Shown here: in pieces, positions 35,087 through 43,495 of the stretch
Layout of the letters: each line of letters starts with the position of its first letter
Numbering within the stretch: position 1 is the first letter of the stretch
Made by a program: the position numbers and the translations under genes
The notes under the pieces: generated by a model
The model's database searches: none
What the model saw: the letters and a program-made list of their open reading frames with translations, nothing else
Told to the model about the DNA's origin: nothing
Assembly (NCBI RefSeq): GCF_005844425.1
Contig: NZ_SPHL01000003.1
Span: 1-64,000, forward strand
Direction of reading: 5' to 3'
From: Anaerofustis stercorihominis
Lineage (GTDB): Bacteria; Bacillota; Clostridia; Eubacteriales; Anaerofustaceae
DNA: 64,000 nucleotides

Positions 35087-36262
35087 ATGAAAAGCATCGA
35101 AGAAATGAGAAAAGTAAGTCATATGGAATATATGGAAGATATGGAACAAATACCTTCAGACATTATGGATAAAGTAATAAACGAAATAGAAAATACAAAT
35201 TTTGATATATATACAAAAGAAGATGTAATAAGAGCTTTAAACAAAGACGAAAAATCAATAGAAGATTTTAAGGCTTTATTATCCCCTGAAGCTCTGCCTT
35301 TCCTTGAAGACATGGCAAAAGCTGCTACAAAAGAAACAAGAAAACATTTTGGGAACTCAATATATCTTTTTACTCCTCTTTATATATCAAACTACTGTGA
35401 AAACTATTGTATATACTGTGGATTTAACTGCTACAATAAAATTAAGAGAGCAAAACTTCCATATGAAGATATTGAAAAAGAAATGGAAGCAATAAGTAAA
35501 ACAGGTATAGAAGAAATACTTATACTAACAGGCGAAAGCAGAAAAATGTCTGATGTTGAATACATAGGTAAAGCCTGCGAAATAGCAAAAAAATACTTTA
35601 AAAACGTAGGTATTGAAGTTTATCCTATGAATAGCGATGAATACAAATACTTACACGAACACGGTGCAGATTTTGTAACGGTATTCCAAGAAACATACAA
35701 TTCAGATAAATATGAAACACTTCATTTAATGGGGCATAAAAGAATTTTCCCTTATAGATTTAATGCACAGGAAAGAGCCTTAATGGGTGGAATGAGAGGA
35801 GTTGCCTTTGCGGCATTGCTTGGTCTTGATGATTTTAGAAAAGACGCTCTTGCAACAGGACTTCATGCATATTATCTACAAAGAAAATATCCTCATGCAG
35901 AAATATCTTTCTCATGTCCTAGACTTAGACCTATAATAAACAACGACAAAATAAATCCAAAAGACGTACACGAACCACAACTTCTTCAAGTTATGTGTGC
36001 ATATAGATTATTTATGCCTTTTGCAGGACTAACTATCTCAACAAGAGAAAGAGCAGGATTTAGGGATAATGTTCTTGGAATGTGTGCAACAAAAATATCG
36101 GCAGGAGTAAGTACGGGAATTGGAAGTCATACTGATGAAGTAGAAGAAGAAGGAGACGACCAATTTGAAATCAGCGATGCTAGAACTCTTGATGAAGTTT
36201 TAGACGCAATTAAAAATAGAGGTCTTCAACCCGTAATGAATGATTATGTATACTTATCATAA
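35087..36262 (+). CDS. thiH: 2-iminoacetate (dehydroglycine) synthase
   Basis: The 391-residue radical SAM enzyme has the cluster motif Cys-x3-Cys-x2-Cys in SNYCENYCIYCGFNC near residue 102. LILTGESRK, VEVYPMNSDEYKYLHEHGADFVTVFQETYN-like and STRERAGFRDNVLGM segments are typical ThiH. It cleaves tyrosine to dehydroglycine and p-cresol; using ThiH rather than ThiO fits an anaerobe. It overlaps the following ThiE-like gene by 23 bp. Confidence 0.96.
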   Translation: MKSIEEMRKVSHMEYMEDMEQIPSDIMDKVINEIENTNFDIYTKEDVIRALNKDEKSIEDFKALLSPEALPFLEDMAKAATKETRKHFGNSIYLFTPLYISNYCENYCIYCGFNCYNKIKRAKLPYEDIEKEMEAISKTGIEEILILTGESRKMSDVEYIGKACEIAKKYFKNVGIEVYPMNSDEYKYLHEHGADFVTVFQETYNSDKYETLHLMGHKRIFPYRFNAQERALMGGMRGVAFAALLGLDDFRKDALATGLHAYYLQRKYPHAEISFSCPRLRPIINNDKINPKDVHEPQLLQVMCAYRLFMPFAGLTISTRERAGFRDNVLGMCATKISAGVSTGIGSHTDEVEEEGDDQFEISDARTLDEVLDAIKNRGLQPVMNDYVYLS

Positions 36263-36815
36263 TTTAATATGTATCACAAACAGACATTTATGCAATATAG
36301 ATTTTTATAAGAGAATAGAACAAATATGTAAAAAAAATCCTAAAGCTATAGTTTTAAGGGAAAAAGACTTAAAAGAAGATGAATATAAAATACTTGCTAT
36401 GGAAGTAATAAAAATATGTGATAAATACAGCACAGATATAATACTTCATAATTTCATTGATACAGCAATATCCTTAAATCAAAAGAAAATACATCTTCCT
36501 CTTTGGAAAGCAAAAGAGGAAAAAGAAAAGCTTAAATATTTTGATGTTATTGGAATTTCAACACACAGCACTAATGAAGCAATAGAAGCTAAAAATCTTG
36601 GCGCAACCTATATAACAGCAGGACATATTTTTGAAACGGACTGTAAAAAAGGTCTTAAAGGTAGAGGGCTAGACTTTTTAAAAGAAGTAACGGAATGTGT
36701 CGATATTCCAGTATATGCAATAGGTGGAATTAATAAAGAAAATATTGATAAAGTTATTGATATGGGGGCAAAAGGTGCTTGTATAATGTCTGGATTTATG
36801 GAAGGGAAAATATAA
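36240..36815 (+). CDS. thiE: ThiE/TenI-family protein (thiamine-phosphate synthase-like)
   Basis: The 191-residue TIM-barrel protein resembles ThiE/TenI: ICITNR start, AIVLREKDL near 35, IGISTHSTNEA near 103, ITAGHIFETDCKKGLKGRGLDFLKEV near 120 and VYAIGGINKENI near 153. The HLGQxD motif of true ThiE is replaced by IHLPLWKAK. It could therefore couple HMP-PP and thiazole phosphate or act as a TenI-like thiazole tautomerase. The start overlaps thiH; an alternative ATG is at 36246. No thiD or thiM is in view. Confidence 0.75.
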   Translation: MIMYTYHNLICITNRHLCNIDFYKRIEQICKKNPKAIVLREKDLKEDEYKILAMEVIKICDKYSTDIILHNFIDTAISLNQKKIHLPLWKAKEEKEKLKYFDVIGISTHSTNEAIEAKNLGATYITAGHIFETDCKKGLKGRGLDFLKEVTECVDIPVYAIGGINKENIDKVIDMGAKGACIMSGFMEGKI

Positions 36816-36840
36816 AACTGTCTTTTTAGACAGTTTTTTT
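36814..36840 (+). terminator. Terminator of thiSFGHE
   Basis: AAAACTGTCT (36814-36823), loop TTTT, AGACAGTTTT (36828-36837) and more T. The stem begins inside the stop codon. Confidence 0.88.
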
Positions 36841-36942
36841 ATTATTTATAACACTTTAATTTATTATTTTAGTTATATCAATTATAATAAATAATAAAAT
36901 TGATAAATTAATATTATAATGTAAAAAAATAAGGTGATTAAG

Positions 36943-37812
36943 ATGTTACTTAAACAAATATATTATTTTACAAAAATTGTTCAAACTGGAAGCTTTACTT
37001 TAGCAGCAGAAGAATGCTATATATCTCAGTCTGCAATATCTCAACAAATTAAAGCTTTAGAATCAGAACTAGGAGTTGAACTTTTAAAAAGAAAAAACAG
37101 AGGTTTTTCTTTAACAAGTGCTGGAAAATACTTCTATAAAGAAGGACTTATCCTTCTAGAAAAAGCTGAAGAAATAAAACAAGAAACTATAGCTATTGCA
37201 AAAAATAAGAGAAACTATATAAATTTCGGGTATCTAAATAATTATGAAGGTGACAGATTAAAAAAAGCAATTATTAAATTTACATCAATTTATCCTAACA
37301 CTGATTTAAATTTAATAAGCGGAAACCATGAAGATTTATATGAAAATTTAAGGGATGGTAAAGTTGATATAGTATTAAATGATCAAAGAAGAGCTTTTAG
37401 TGATAACTATGTAAATCAATATTTATTTTCAAACAAATATTTTATTGAAGTTTCTAAAACACATCCTTTATCAAATAATGAATTTGTAACAATGCAAGAT
37501 TTAAAACCTTATACCTGTATTATAATTTCATCTCAAAAGCAGGAAAATAACGAGCAGCTTTTTTATAAAGATATTCTTAATTTTAAGGGAGAAACTATAT
37601 TTGCAAAGAATAAAGATGAAAGCAAACTATTTATATCCGCCAATAGAGGTTTTAGGTTATGTGAAAAAGAAAATAAAGAAAATAATAATTTAAAAACAAT
37701 TCCACTGTTTAAAGATAATAAACAAATGGAAATAAAATATTATGCTTTCTGGAAAAAAGACAATAAAAAGTATGATTTAATTGAAGATTTTGCAAAAATG
37801 CTACTTAACTAA
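36943..37812 (+). CDS. LysR-family transcriptional regulator
   Basis: The start at ATG 36943 has AAGGTG eight bases upstream; an in-frame GTG three codons earlier overlaps that site. The 289-residue protein has the LysR helix-turn-helix (FTKIVQTGSFTLAAEECYISQSAISQQIKALESELGVELLKR) and a degenerate periplasmic-binding-like effector domain from about 90. It is directly followed by a short-chain dehydrogenase gene with a LysR-type box in its upstream region, so that gene is the likely target. Confidence 0.92.
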   Translation: MLLKQIYYFTKIVQTGSFTLAAEECYISQSAISQQIKALESELGVELLKRKNRGFSLTSAGKYFYKEGLILLEKAEEIKQETIAIAKNKRNYINFGYLNNYEGDRLKKAIIKFTSIYPNTDLNLISGNHEDLYENLRDGKVDIVLNDQRRAFSDNYVNQYLFSNKYFIEVSKTHPLSNNEFVTMQDLKPYTCIIISSQKQENNEQLFYKDILNFKGETIFAKNKDESKLFISANRGFRLCEKENKENNNLKTIPLFKDNKQMEIKYYAFWKKDNKKYDLIEDFAKMLLN

Positions 37813-37837
37813 ATCGTAATACGAATCATATGTTCAC

Positions 37838-37852
37838 ATAAGTTTTACTTAT
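37838..37852 (+). promoter_or_regulatory. LysR-type operator upstream of the SDR gene
   Basis: ATAAG-TTTTA-CTTAT is a 15-bp dyad with the T-N11-A pattern of LysR boxes, inside a longer CATAAGT/ACTTATG repeat (37837-37853). It lies between the LysR gene and the SDR gene. Confidence 0.65.
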
Positions 37853-37876
37853 GATGGTGATATAAAACTTGAATTG

Positions 37877-37915
37877 CTCCTTTAATAATAAAAATATAAA
37901 ATATTATTAAAGGAG
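37877..37915 (+). promoter_or_regulatory. Perfect 14-bp hairpin containing the SDR ribosome-binding site
   Basis: CTCCTTTAATAATA (37877-37890) is exactly complementary to TATTATTAAAGGAG (37902-37915), with an 11-base loop. AAAGGAG is the ribosome site for the ATG at 37925, so translation would need the hairpin to open. Confidence 0.75.
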
Positions 37916-37924
37916 ATGAAGAAA

Positions 37925-38746
37925 ATGAAAAAAGATGTTGTTATTTTAACTGGTGCCGGTCAAATAGGTATGGCAATTGCAAGAAGAGTAGGCTTTGGAA
38001 AGAAAATAATTATTGCTGACAAAAATAAAAAAAATGCTGATAATATATCAAACATAATGAATAATGCAGGTTTTGATACTGTATCAAAACAAATGGATTT
38101 AGCTTTAAGAAGTTCTATTATTGATATTATTAATTATGCGAAATCATTTGGTGAAATAACTATGCTTATTAATGCCGCAGGAGTATCCCCTTCTCAAGCA
38201 TCAATAGAAACAATTTTAAAAGTAGATTTATACGGAACCGCCGTGTTATTAGAAGAAGTTGGGAAAGAAATAAAACAAGGTGGATGTGGGGTAACAATAT
38301 CCTCTCAATCTGGACACAGACTACCAGCATTAACAAAAGAAGAAGATGAGCTACTTGCAACAACACCTACTGAAGAATTATTAAATTTAGATATATTTAA
38401 AAATATAAAAGATACACTTCATGCATACCAAATGGCAAAACGATGTAATGTAAAAAGAGTTATGGCAGAAGCTGTAAAATGGGGAGAAAGAAATGCCAGA
38501 ATAAATTCAATTTCACCAGGAATAATAGTCACTCCTTTAGCAATTGATGAATTCAATGGTGAAAGAGGAGAATTTTATAAAAACATGTTTAAAAACTGCC
38601 CTGCAAGACGTCCTGGAACAGCAGATGAAATTGCAAATATAGCTAAACTTCTTTTAAGCGATGAAGGTGCATTTATTACAGGAAGTGACTTTTTAGTTGA
38701 TGGAGGAGCAACCGCATCATATTTTTATGGACCTTTAAAACAATAA
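37925..38746 (+). CDS. Short-chain dehydrogenase/reductase
   Basis: The 273-residue protein has the NAD(P) motif TGAGQIG near 8, NAA near 82, a catalytic Ser in TISSQSG near 124, and SPGIIVTPL plus FITGSDFLVDGGA near the C-terminus. In place of a simple YxxxK there is AYQMAKR near 164, with a longer insert between Ser and Tyr than usual. ATG 37925 is chosen over 37916 because the latter abuts the AAAGGAG site. It is preceded by a LysR gene. The substrate is unknown. Confidence 0.88.
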   Translation: MKKDVVILTGAGQIGMAIARRVGFGKKIIIADKNKKNADNISNIMNNAGFDTVSKQMDLALRSSIIDIINYAKSFGEITMLINAAGVSPSQASIETILKVDLYGTAVLLEEVGKEIKQGGCGVTISSQSGHRLPALTKEEDELLATTPTEELLNLDIFKNIKDTLHAYQMAKRCNVKRVMAEAVKWGERNARINSISPGIIVTPLAIDEFNGERGEFYKNMFKNCPARRPGTADEIANIAKLLLSDEGAFITGSDFLVDGGATASYFYGPLKQ

Positions 38747-38775
38747 AAAAACAGCTGATTATTCAGCTGTTTTTT
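38746..38775. terminator. Bidirectional terminator shared by SDR and niaR
   Basis: AAAAAACAGCTGA (38746-38758), loop TTAT, TCAGCTGTTTTTT (38763-38775). The niaR stop (38759-38761) is in the loop; the other end of the stem touches the SDR stop. Confidence 0.88.
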
Positions 38776-39277
38776 CTATTAAATAATTTTTTTCTTTTAA
38801 TGCTTTTTCAACAAGATCCAAAATTTCTTCACTTTCACTTTCTACAGTATGATAATGATAATTAGAAGTAGTATTTTTTAGAGGTGTAGACTTCCCTTTT
38901 TTTATTCCATCAACAAGATTTAACACATCTCTTCTAGATGAAACATCAAGTTTCGCAGTAAGTTTACCATAAACCTTATGGTTTACAAATACATCTATAA
39001 CTCTAGCCCCTAAATCTACAATAGTATTTAATTCATCTACTATTTCATCATCATTATGATAAACCTTAAAAACTCTTTTAAAAGTATTTTTTCCATTAAG
39101 AATATATCCCTTATGTGTAGAAATAATATCGTTATTTTCGGCTCTAAGAAGTGCTATATCTTGGACTATAATCTGCCTGCTTACATTTAATTTTTTTGCA
39201 AGAGAACTTCCTGAAACAGGTTCCATATTATATTTTATTATATTTAATATCTCTTTTCTTCTGCTTTTTGCATCCAT
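38759..39277 (-). CDS. niaR: NAD-biosynthesis repressor NiaR
   Basis: The 172-residue protein has an N-terminal HTH_11 domain (RRKEILNIIKY...SGSSLAKKLNVSRQIIVQDIALLRAE) and a C-terminal 3H domain with its histidines in FVNHKVYG, NYHYHTVES. This is the NiaR (YrxA) architecture; the family represses de novo NAD genes when niacin is present. It is the last gene of nadA-nadB-nadC-niaR, giving an autoregulated operon. A candidate operator is at 42357-42396. Confidence 0.92.
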   Translation of the reverse strand: MDAKSRRKEILNIIKYNMEPVSGSSLAKKLNVSRQIIVQDIALLRAENNDIISTHKGYILNGKNTFKRVFKVYHNDDEIVDELNTIVDLGARVIDVFVNHKVYGKLTAKLDVSSRRDVLNLVDGIKKGKSTPLKNTTSNYHYHTVESESEEILDLVEKALKEKNYLIEKTAE

Positions 39278-39288
39278 TATACTTTACC

Positions 39289-40143
39289 CTACAAAGTTTT
39301 TAAATTTTTCATAGATAAATCAAGAATTTTTGCTGAATGAGTAAGTGCACCGCTTGAAATATAATCCACTCCAATATCAGTTAAATTTTTTATATTTTCT
39401 TTTGTTACATTTCCAGAACACTCAGTTTGAGCTTTTCCCTTACACATTTTTACAGCTTCTATCATATCTTCTTTTTTCATATTATCAAGCATTATAATAT
39501 CAGCCCCTGCATCAAGTGCATCTTTTAACATTTCCAAATTTTCAACTTCAACTTCGATTTTTCTTACAAAAGGAGCATATTCTTTTGCCATTTTTACGGC
39601 TTCTTTAACCCCTCCCGCAGCAGCGATATGATTATCCTTTAAAAGTATACCATCTGAAAGATTGTATCTGTGATTATATCCACCCCCTACTTTAACTGAA
39701 TATTTTTCAAATATTCTCATATTTGGGGTTGTCTTTCTAGTGTCTAAAAGCTTTGTTTTTGTTCCTTTAAGCATTGATGCAACTTTATTTGTATAAGTTG
39801 CAATACCACTCATTCTTTGAAGATAATTAAGTGCTGTCCTCTCCCCTGAAAGAAGAACTCTTATATCTCCCGTAATTTTACCTATAAGTTGTTTATTCTT
39901 TACTTCTTGTCCGTCTTTTACATAAAATTCAACTTTGGTATCTTCATCCAAAAGCTCAAATGTTCTTTTAAATACATCAAGACCGGCTATGATGCCATCT
40001 TCCTTACATATAAGTTCAACTTCACCTTTTTTATATTCTTTCATTACGGCATTTGTTGTTATGTCTTCACTTGTAATGTCTTCTCTTAAAGCCTGCATGA
40101 TAAGATTATCCATATTTAATTTCATACTAATTTGCTCTTTCAT
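39289..40143 (-). CDS. nadC: Nicotinate-nucleotide pyrophosphorylase (quinolinate phosphoribosyltransferase)
   Basis: The enzyme shows LREDITSEDITTNAV near the start, ERTALNYLQRMSGIAT near 105, LLDTRKTTPNMRIFEKYSVKVGGGYNHRYNLSDGILLKDNHI near 135-175 and the C-terminal IEVEVENLE, DYISSGALTHS. It converts quinolinate and PRPP to nicotinate mononucleotide. Start choice: ATG 40143 has AAGGA nearby but overlaps nadB by 17 bp; ATG 40125, just after the nadB stop, is a reasonable alternative. Third gene of the nad operon. Confidence 0.95.
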   Translation of the reverse strand: MKEQISMKLNMDNLIMQALREDITSEDITTNAVMKEYKKGEVELICKEDGIIAGLDVFKRTFELLDEDTKVEFYVKDGQEVKNKQLIGKITGDIRVLLSGERTALNYLQRMSGIATYTNKVASMLKGTKTKLLDTRKTTPNMRIFEKYSVKVGGGYNHRYNLSDGILLKDNHIAAAGGVKEAVKMAKEYAPFVRKIEVEVENLEMLKDALDAGADIIMLDNMKKEDMIEAVKMCKGKAQTECSGNVTKENIKNLTDIGVDYISSGALTHSAKILDLSMKNLKTL

Positions 40144-41416
40144 GTTCTTCCTTGTTCCTTTCAACTTCTTTAAGAACTTCTTTCTTATATTTTTCTTTTA
40201 GAGAAGTATAATCTTTATATTCATCTAAATTAATATTTATATCAATTTTATTTAATTTTTCATCTTTATCAGTTATTTCCTTTGCAGCTCTTTTTGCAAA
40301 TACTAAACTTTCAAGTAAAGAATTACTTGCCAGTCTGTTTTTACCGTGAACGCCATTACAGCTTGTTTCACCTACTGCATATAAATGTTCCATAGATGTT
40401 TTTGAACTGTAATCTACCTTTATTCCGCCCATAAAATAATGCTGAGAAGGAACAACAGGAATAGGTTCTTTTGTAACGTCATATCCTTCTTCAAGACAGT
40501 GTTTATATATATTAGGGAAATGATGCTTTATTACTTTTTCATCTATAGGCTTCATTGAAAGCCATACATAAGGCATATTATCTTTTTTCATCTGTTTTAA
40601 TATTTCTTTTGTAAGTAAATCTCTAGGTAGAAGTTCATTAGCAAATCTTTCCATATTCTTATTTAAAAGAATTGCCCCCTCTCCCCTAACTGATTCGGAA
40701 ATTAAAAATCTTCTTCCCTTCTTCTTTGAATAAAGAGTTGTTGGATGAATTTGAATATAATCTATATTTTTAAGTTCTATTCCTCTATTTATTGCGATTG
40801 CTATAGCATCTGCTGTAATATGTGGAAAATTTGTAGAATTATCATAAAGTCCGCCAATTCCGCCACATGCAAATATAGTATAATCTGCATTTATAAGAAA
40901 AACTTCATTTTCTTCATTTCTTGCAACAATGCCATAACATACATTATCTTTTGAAATTATATCAACCATCATAACATGTTCCATTATTGTTATGTTATCT
41001 CTCTTTTCTGCTTCTAAAAGCAGCTTAGATGTAATTTCTTTTCCCGTTGTGTCTTCATGAAATAATATTCTTTTGGAAGAATGAGCCCCTTCTCTTGTAT
41101 ATATATAATTATTACCTTCTTTTGCAAAATCTACATTATATTTTTCCAAATCTTTTAATATATCAACAGAAGATCTTATCATTATATCAACGGACCTTTT
41201 ATCATTTTCATAGTGCCCGGCTTTCATTGTATCTTCAAAATAATTGTCATAATCATCTTCACTTTTTAAAACACACATTCCGCCTTGAGCCAAAAATGAA
41301 TCACTGTTTTTCGCTTCATCTTTAGTTATTATAATTATATTTTTTTCTTTAGGTAAATTAAGTGCGGCAAAAAGTCCTGCCGCACCTGTACCCACAATTA
41401 CTATATCTGTTTTCAT
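40127..41416 (-). CDS. nadB: L-aspartate oxidase
   Basis: The start at 41416 (MKTDIVIVG) has AAGGAAG upstream. The 429-residue flavoprotein has the FAD motif VGTGAAGLFAAL near 8, SFLAQGG near 38, the substrate residues in IQIHPTTL and SVRGEGAILLN, and SQHYFMGGI near 330. It oxidises aspartate to iminoaspartate for NadA. It lacks the long C-terminal helical extension of E. coli NadB (about 540 residues), as in many Clostridia. In anaerobes fumarate probably accepts the electrons. Confidence 0.95.
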   Translation of the reverse strand: MKTDIVIVGTGAAGLFAALNLPKEKNIIIITKDEAKNSDSFLAQGGMCVLKSEDDYDNYFEDTMKAGHYENDKRSVDIMIRSSVDILKDLEKYNVDFAKEGNNYIYTREGAHSSKRILFHEDTTGKEITSKLLLEAEKRDNITIMEHVMMVDIISKDNVCYGIVARNEENEVFLINADYTIFACGGIGGLYDNSTNFPHITADAIAIAINRGIELKNIDYIQIHPTTLYSKKKGRRFLISESVRGEGAILLNKNMERFANELLPRDLLTKEILKQMKKDNMPYVWLSMKPIDEKVIKHHFPNIYKHCLEEGYDVTKEPIPVVPSQHYFMGGIKVDYSSKTSMEHLYAVGETSCNGVHGKNRLASNSLLESLVFAKRAAKEITDKDEKLNKIDININLDEYKDYTSLKEKYKKEVLKEVERNKEEHERAN

Positions 41417-41426
41417 TATCTCTTCC

Positions 41427-42338
41427 TTATTTCCCAAGTTCAAGCATTTTTTCCAAAGGTAAATATGCTTCCTTCATTAAATTTTCATCTAATACTACTT
41501 CACCACTGCCATTTTCAAGACAGTTAAGTATTTTATCAAGAGTAATTTTTTTCATATCAGGACAAATCTGTTCACATGAAATAGTATAGAATTTTTTATC
41601 TTTATTCTTTTCTTTTAACTCATATAAAACACCGGTTTCTGTTACTACAATAAATTCATTACATGAAGAATTTGTGGCATAATCAATAATACCGGCTGTA
41701 CTGCCTATGTAATCAGCAAGTTTTAATACATCTTCTGTACATTCAGGATGAACCAAAACTTCAGCATTTTCATGAAGCTCTTTTGCCTTTAATAAACTTT
41801 CTTTATCCATTTTTTTATGTATAGGACAATATCCGTCATTTAAAATAATGTTTTTATCTTTTACTTTTTCTGATACATATCTTCCTAAATTTTCATCAGG
41901 GATAAAGAAAATATTTTTATTTGGCAAACTTTCAACAATTTTTAATGCATTTGAAGATGTTACGCATACATCAGAGTGTGATTTTAATTTTGCACTTGAG
42001 TTTACATAACATACAACTGCTAAATCATCGTATTCCTTTTTCATTTGTTCTATTTTTTCTACACTTGCCATATGTGCCATTGGACAATCTGCACTTTCAT
42101 CAGGCATTAAAACCTTTTTATTTGGATTAAGTATCTTTGCACTCTCTCCCATAAAAGATACTCCGCAGAATACTATTACATCTTCTTTTATTTTTGTTGC
42201 CACTTTTGCAAGATAAAATGAATCTCCAACATAATCTGCTATTTTTTGTATTTCATCATCCACATAATAATGTGCCAATATAACTGCATTTTTTTCTTTT
42301 TTTAATTTCTCGATTTTACTAATAACTGTATCTCCCAT
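41427..42338 (-). CDS. nadA: Quinolinate synthase
   Basis: ATG 42338 is preceded by AAGGAG with six bases of spacing; the longer upstream frame lies in the promoter. The 303-residue protein shows ILAHYYVDDEIQKIADYVGDS near 19, VFCGVSFMGESAKIL near 55, ADCPMAHM, NSSAKLKSHSDVCVTSSNA, and cysteines in HPECTED and CEQICPDMKK that fit the 4Fe-4S ligands. It condenses iminoaspartate with DHAP into quinolinate. First gene of nadA-nadB-nadC-niaR. Confidence 0.95.
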   Translation of the reverse strand: MGDTVISKIEKLKKEKNAVILAHYYVDDEIQKIADYVGDSFYLAKVATKIKEDVIVFCGVSFMGESAKILNPNKKVLMPDESADCPMAHMASVEKIEQMKKEYDDLAVVCYVNSSAKLKSHSDVCVTSSNALKIVESLPNKNIFFIPDENLGRYVSEKVKDKNIILNDGYCPIHKKMDKESLLKAKELHENAEVLVHPECTEDVLKLADYIGSTAGIIDYATNSSCNEFIVVTETGVLYELKEKNKDKKFYTISCEQICPDMKKITLDKILNCLENGSGEVVLDENLMKEAYLPLEKMLELGK

Positions 42339-42356
42339 TTTATACTCCTTAATTGA

Positions 42357-42396
42357 CTTGTCACATATTATAGCACTAAACTTTACATATGACAAG
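42357..42396 (-). promoter_or_regulatory. nad operon promoter flanked by a candidate NiaR operator
   Basis: On the minus strand, TTGTCA (42390-42395) and TATAAT (42367-42372) have a 17-bp spacer. The inverted arms CTTGTCA (42357-42363 as read on plus) and TGACAAG (42390-42396) flank the whole core promoter. As niaR is in this operon, they are good operator candidates. Confidence 0.65.
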
Positions 42397-42432
42397 ACAG
42401 TTGTAAATAATATTAAAAATACTTTATTACTA

Positions 42433-42461
42433 TTAGAAAAAAACAAATTTTATTATATAAT
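42433..42461 (+). promoter_or_regulatory. Promoter of the putative metal exporter gene
   Basis: TTAGAA (42433-42438) and TATAAT (42456-42461) with a 17-bp spacer. Confidence 0.5.
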
Positions 42462-42489
42462 TATGGTAGACTTTTTATATTAAAATATG

Positions 42490-42508
42490 TTACCATAGGC
42501 TAACATAA
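42490..42508 (+). promoter_or_regulatory. DtxR/IdeR-like metal-regulator box
   Basis: TTACCATAGGCTAACATAA matches 15 of 19 positions of the DtxR/IdeR consensus TTAGGTTAGGCTAACCTAA. It lies about 30 bp after the -10 and 20 bp before the start codon, where a repressor would block transcription. Confidence 0.5.
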
Positions 42509-42528
42509 TACAATTTAAGGAGAGTTAT

Positions 42529-43386
42529 ATGCTATTACATTCTTTGGAACATGCTTTTACCGACAGCATTAAAATATTTCCGTTTTTACTTATTACATAT
42601 ATAATACTTGAATTTATTGAACATAAAACAGAAGATAAATTTAATAAGATAATTGAAAAAGCAGGTATATTCGGCCCAATTTTAGGAGCTTTGCTTGGAG
42701 CAATACCACAATGTGGATTTTCAACTGCCGCATCAAATTTTTACGCAGGAAGAATAATTTCCCTTGGTACCTTAATTGCAATCTTTTTATCAACATCAGA
42801 TGAAATGCTTCCTATAATGATTGCAAGTGCTGCTCCTATTTCTTTAATACTTAAGATAATTTTTTCAAAAGTGATAATCGGAATATTTTTTGGGTTAATA
42901 ATAGATATACTACTTAGAAAATCAGACATAGACCATAAAGTCAATATGGGACACAGTGATAACCATATGCATGATGATTGCAAAGAAGAAGAAAGTTTTT
43001 TGTTTTCTGCAATTAAACACACTATAAATATTTTTATTTTCATATTTATATTTACATTTGTACTAAATATTTTTATTGAATTTATTGGAGAAGAAAATCT
43101 TTCAAACATTATTTTAAATAAACCTGTAATAGGTTCATTAATAGCAGGAATTGTAGGACTTATACCTAACTGTGCAGGTTCAGTAATAATAACAAATTTA
43201 TATTTAAGTGGAGGACTCGGCTTTGGAGCCATGATGGCAGGATTACTGGTAAGTGCAGGAGTTGGTCTTTTGGTTTTATTTAAGGTTAACAAGGACAGAA
43301 AAGAAAATATTAAAATTCTTATCCTTCTCTATCTAATAGGTTCAATTTGCGGGATAATAATTGATTTATTTTCAAACTTTATATAA
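42529..43386 (+). CDS. Putative multi-pass metal exporter (ArsP_2 family)
   Basis: The 285-residue membrane protein has two related halves with about four helices each. Each half carries a signature: GALLGAIPQCGFSTAAS near 58 and GLIPNCAGSVIITNLYLSGG near 207. Between them is a His/Asp-rich loop (HKVNMGHSDNHMHDDC). This matches the ArsP_2 family, annotated elsewhere as putative heavy-metal (arsenic or manganese) exporters. The His-rich loop and a DtxR-like box upstream favour a divalent metal. The substrate is not proven. Confidence 0.8.
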   Translation: MLLHSLEHAFTDSIKIFPFLLITYIILEFIEHKTEDKFNKIIEKAGIFGPILGALLGAIPQCGFSTAASNFYAGRIISLGTLIAIFLSTSDEMLPIMIASAAPISLILKIIFSKVIIGIFFGLIIDILLRKSDIDHKVNMGHSDNHMHDDCKEEESFLFSAIKHTINIFIFIFIFTFVLNIFIEFIGEENLSNIILNKPVIGSLIAGIVGLIPNCAGSVIITNLYLSGGLGFGAMMAGLLVSAGVGLLVLFKVNKDRKENIKILILLYLIGSICGIIIDLFSNFI

Positions 43387-43416
43387 AAAAGGTATATCAA
43401 ATTGATATACCTTTTT
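43386..43416. terminator. Bidirectional terminator after the exporter gene
   Basis: AAAAAGGTATATCAA (43386-43400) and TTGATATACCTTTTT (43402-43416) form a long stem between convergent genes. Confidence 0.8.
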
Positions 43417-43495
43417 ATTTTTATAGTGTAAATATAAATTTCTGTGTTATTGCAACTTCAGTAAAAAACAAAAGAAAGAGCTAAAAGAATATATA

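Noticed and set aside
40144-40164. nadC start at 40164
   Set aside because: It overlaps nadB by 38 bp with no better ribosome site. Starts at 40143 or 40125 fit the family N-terminus.
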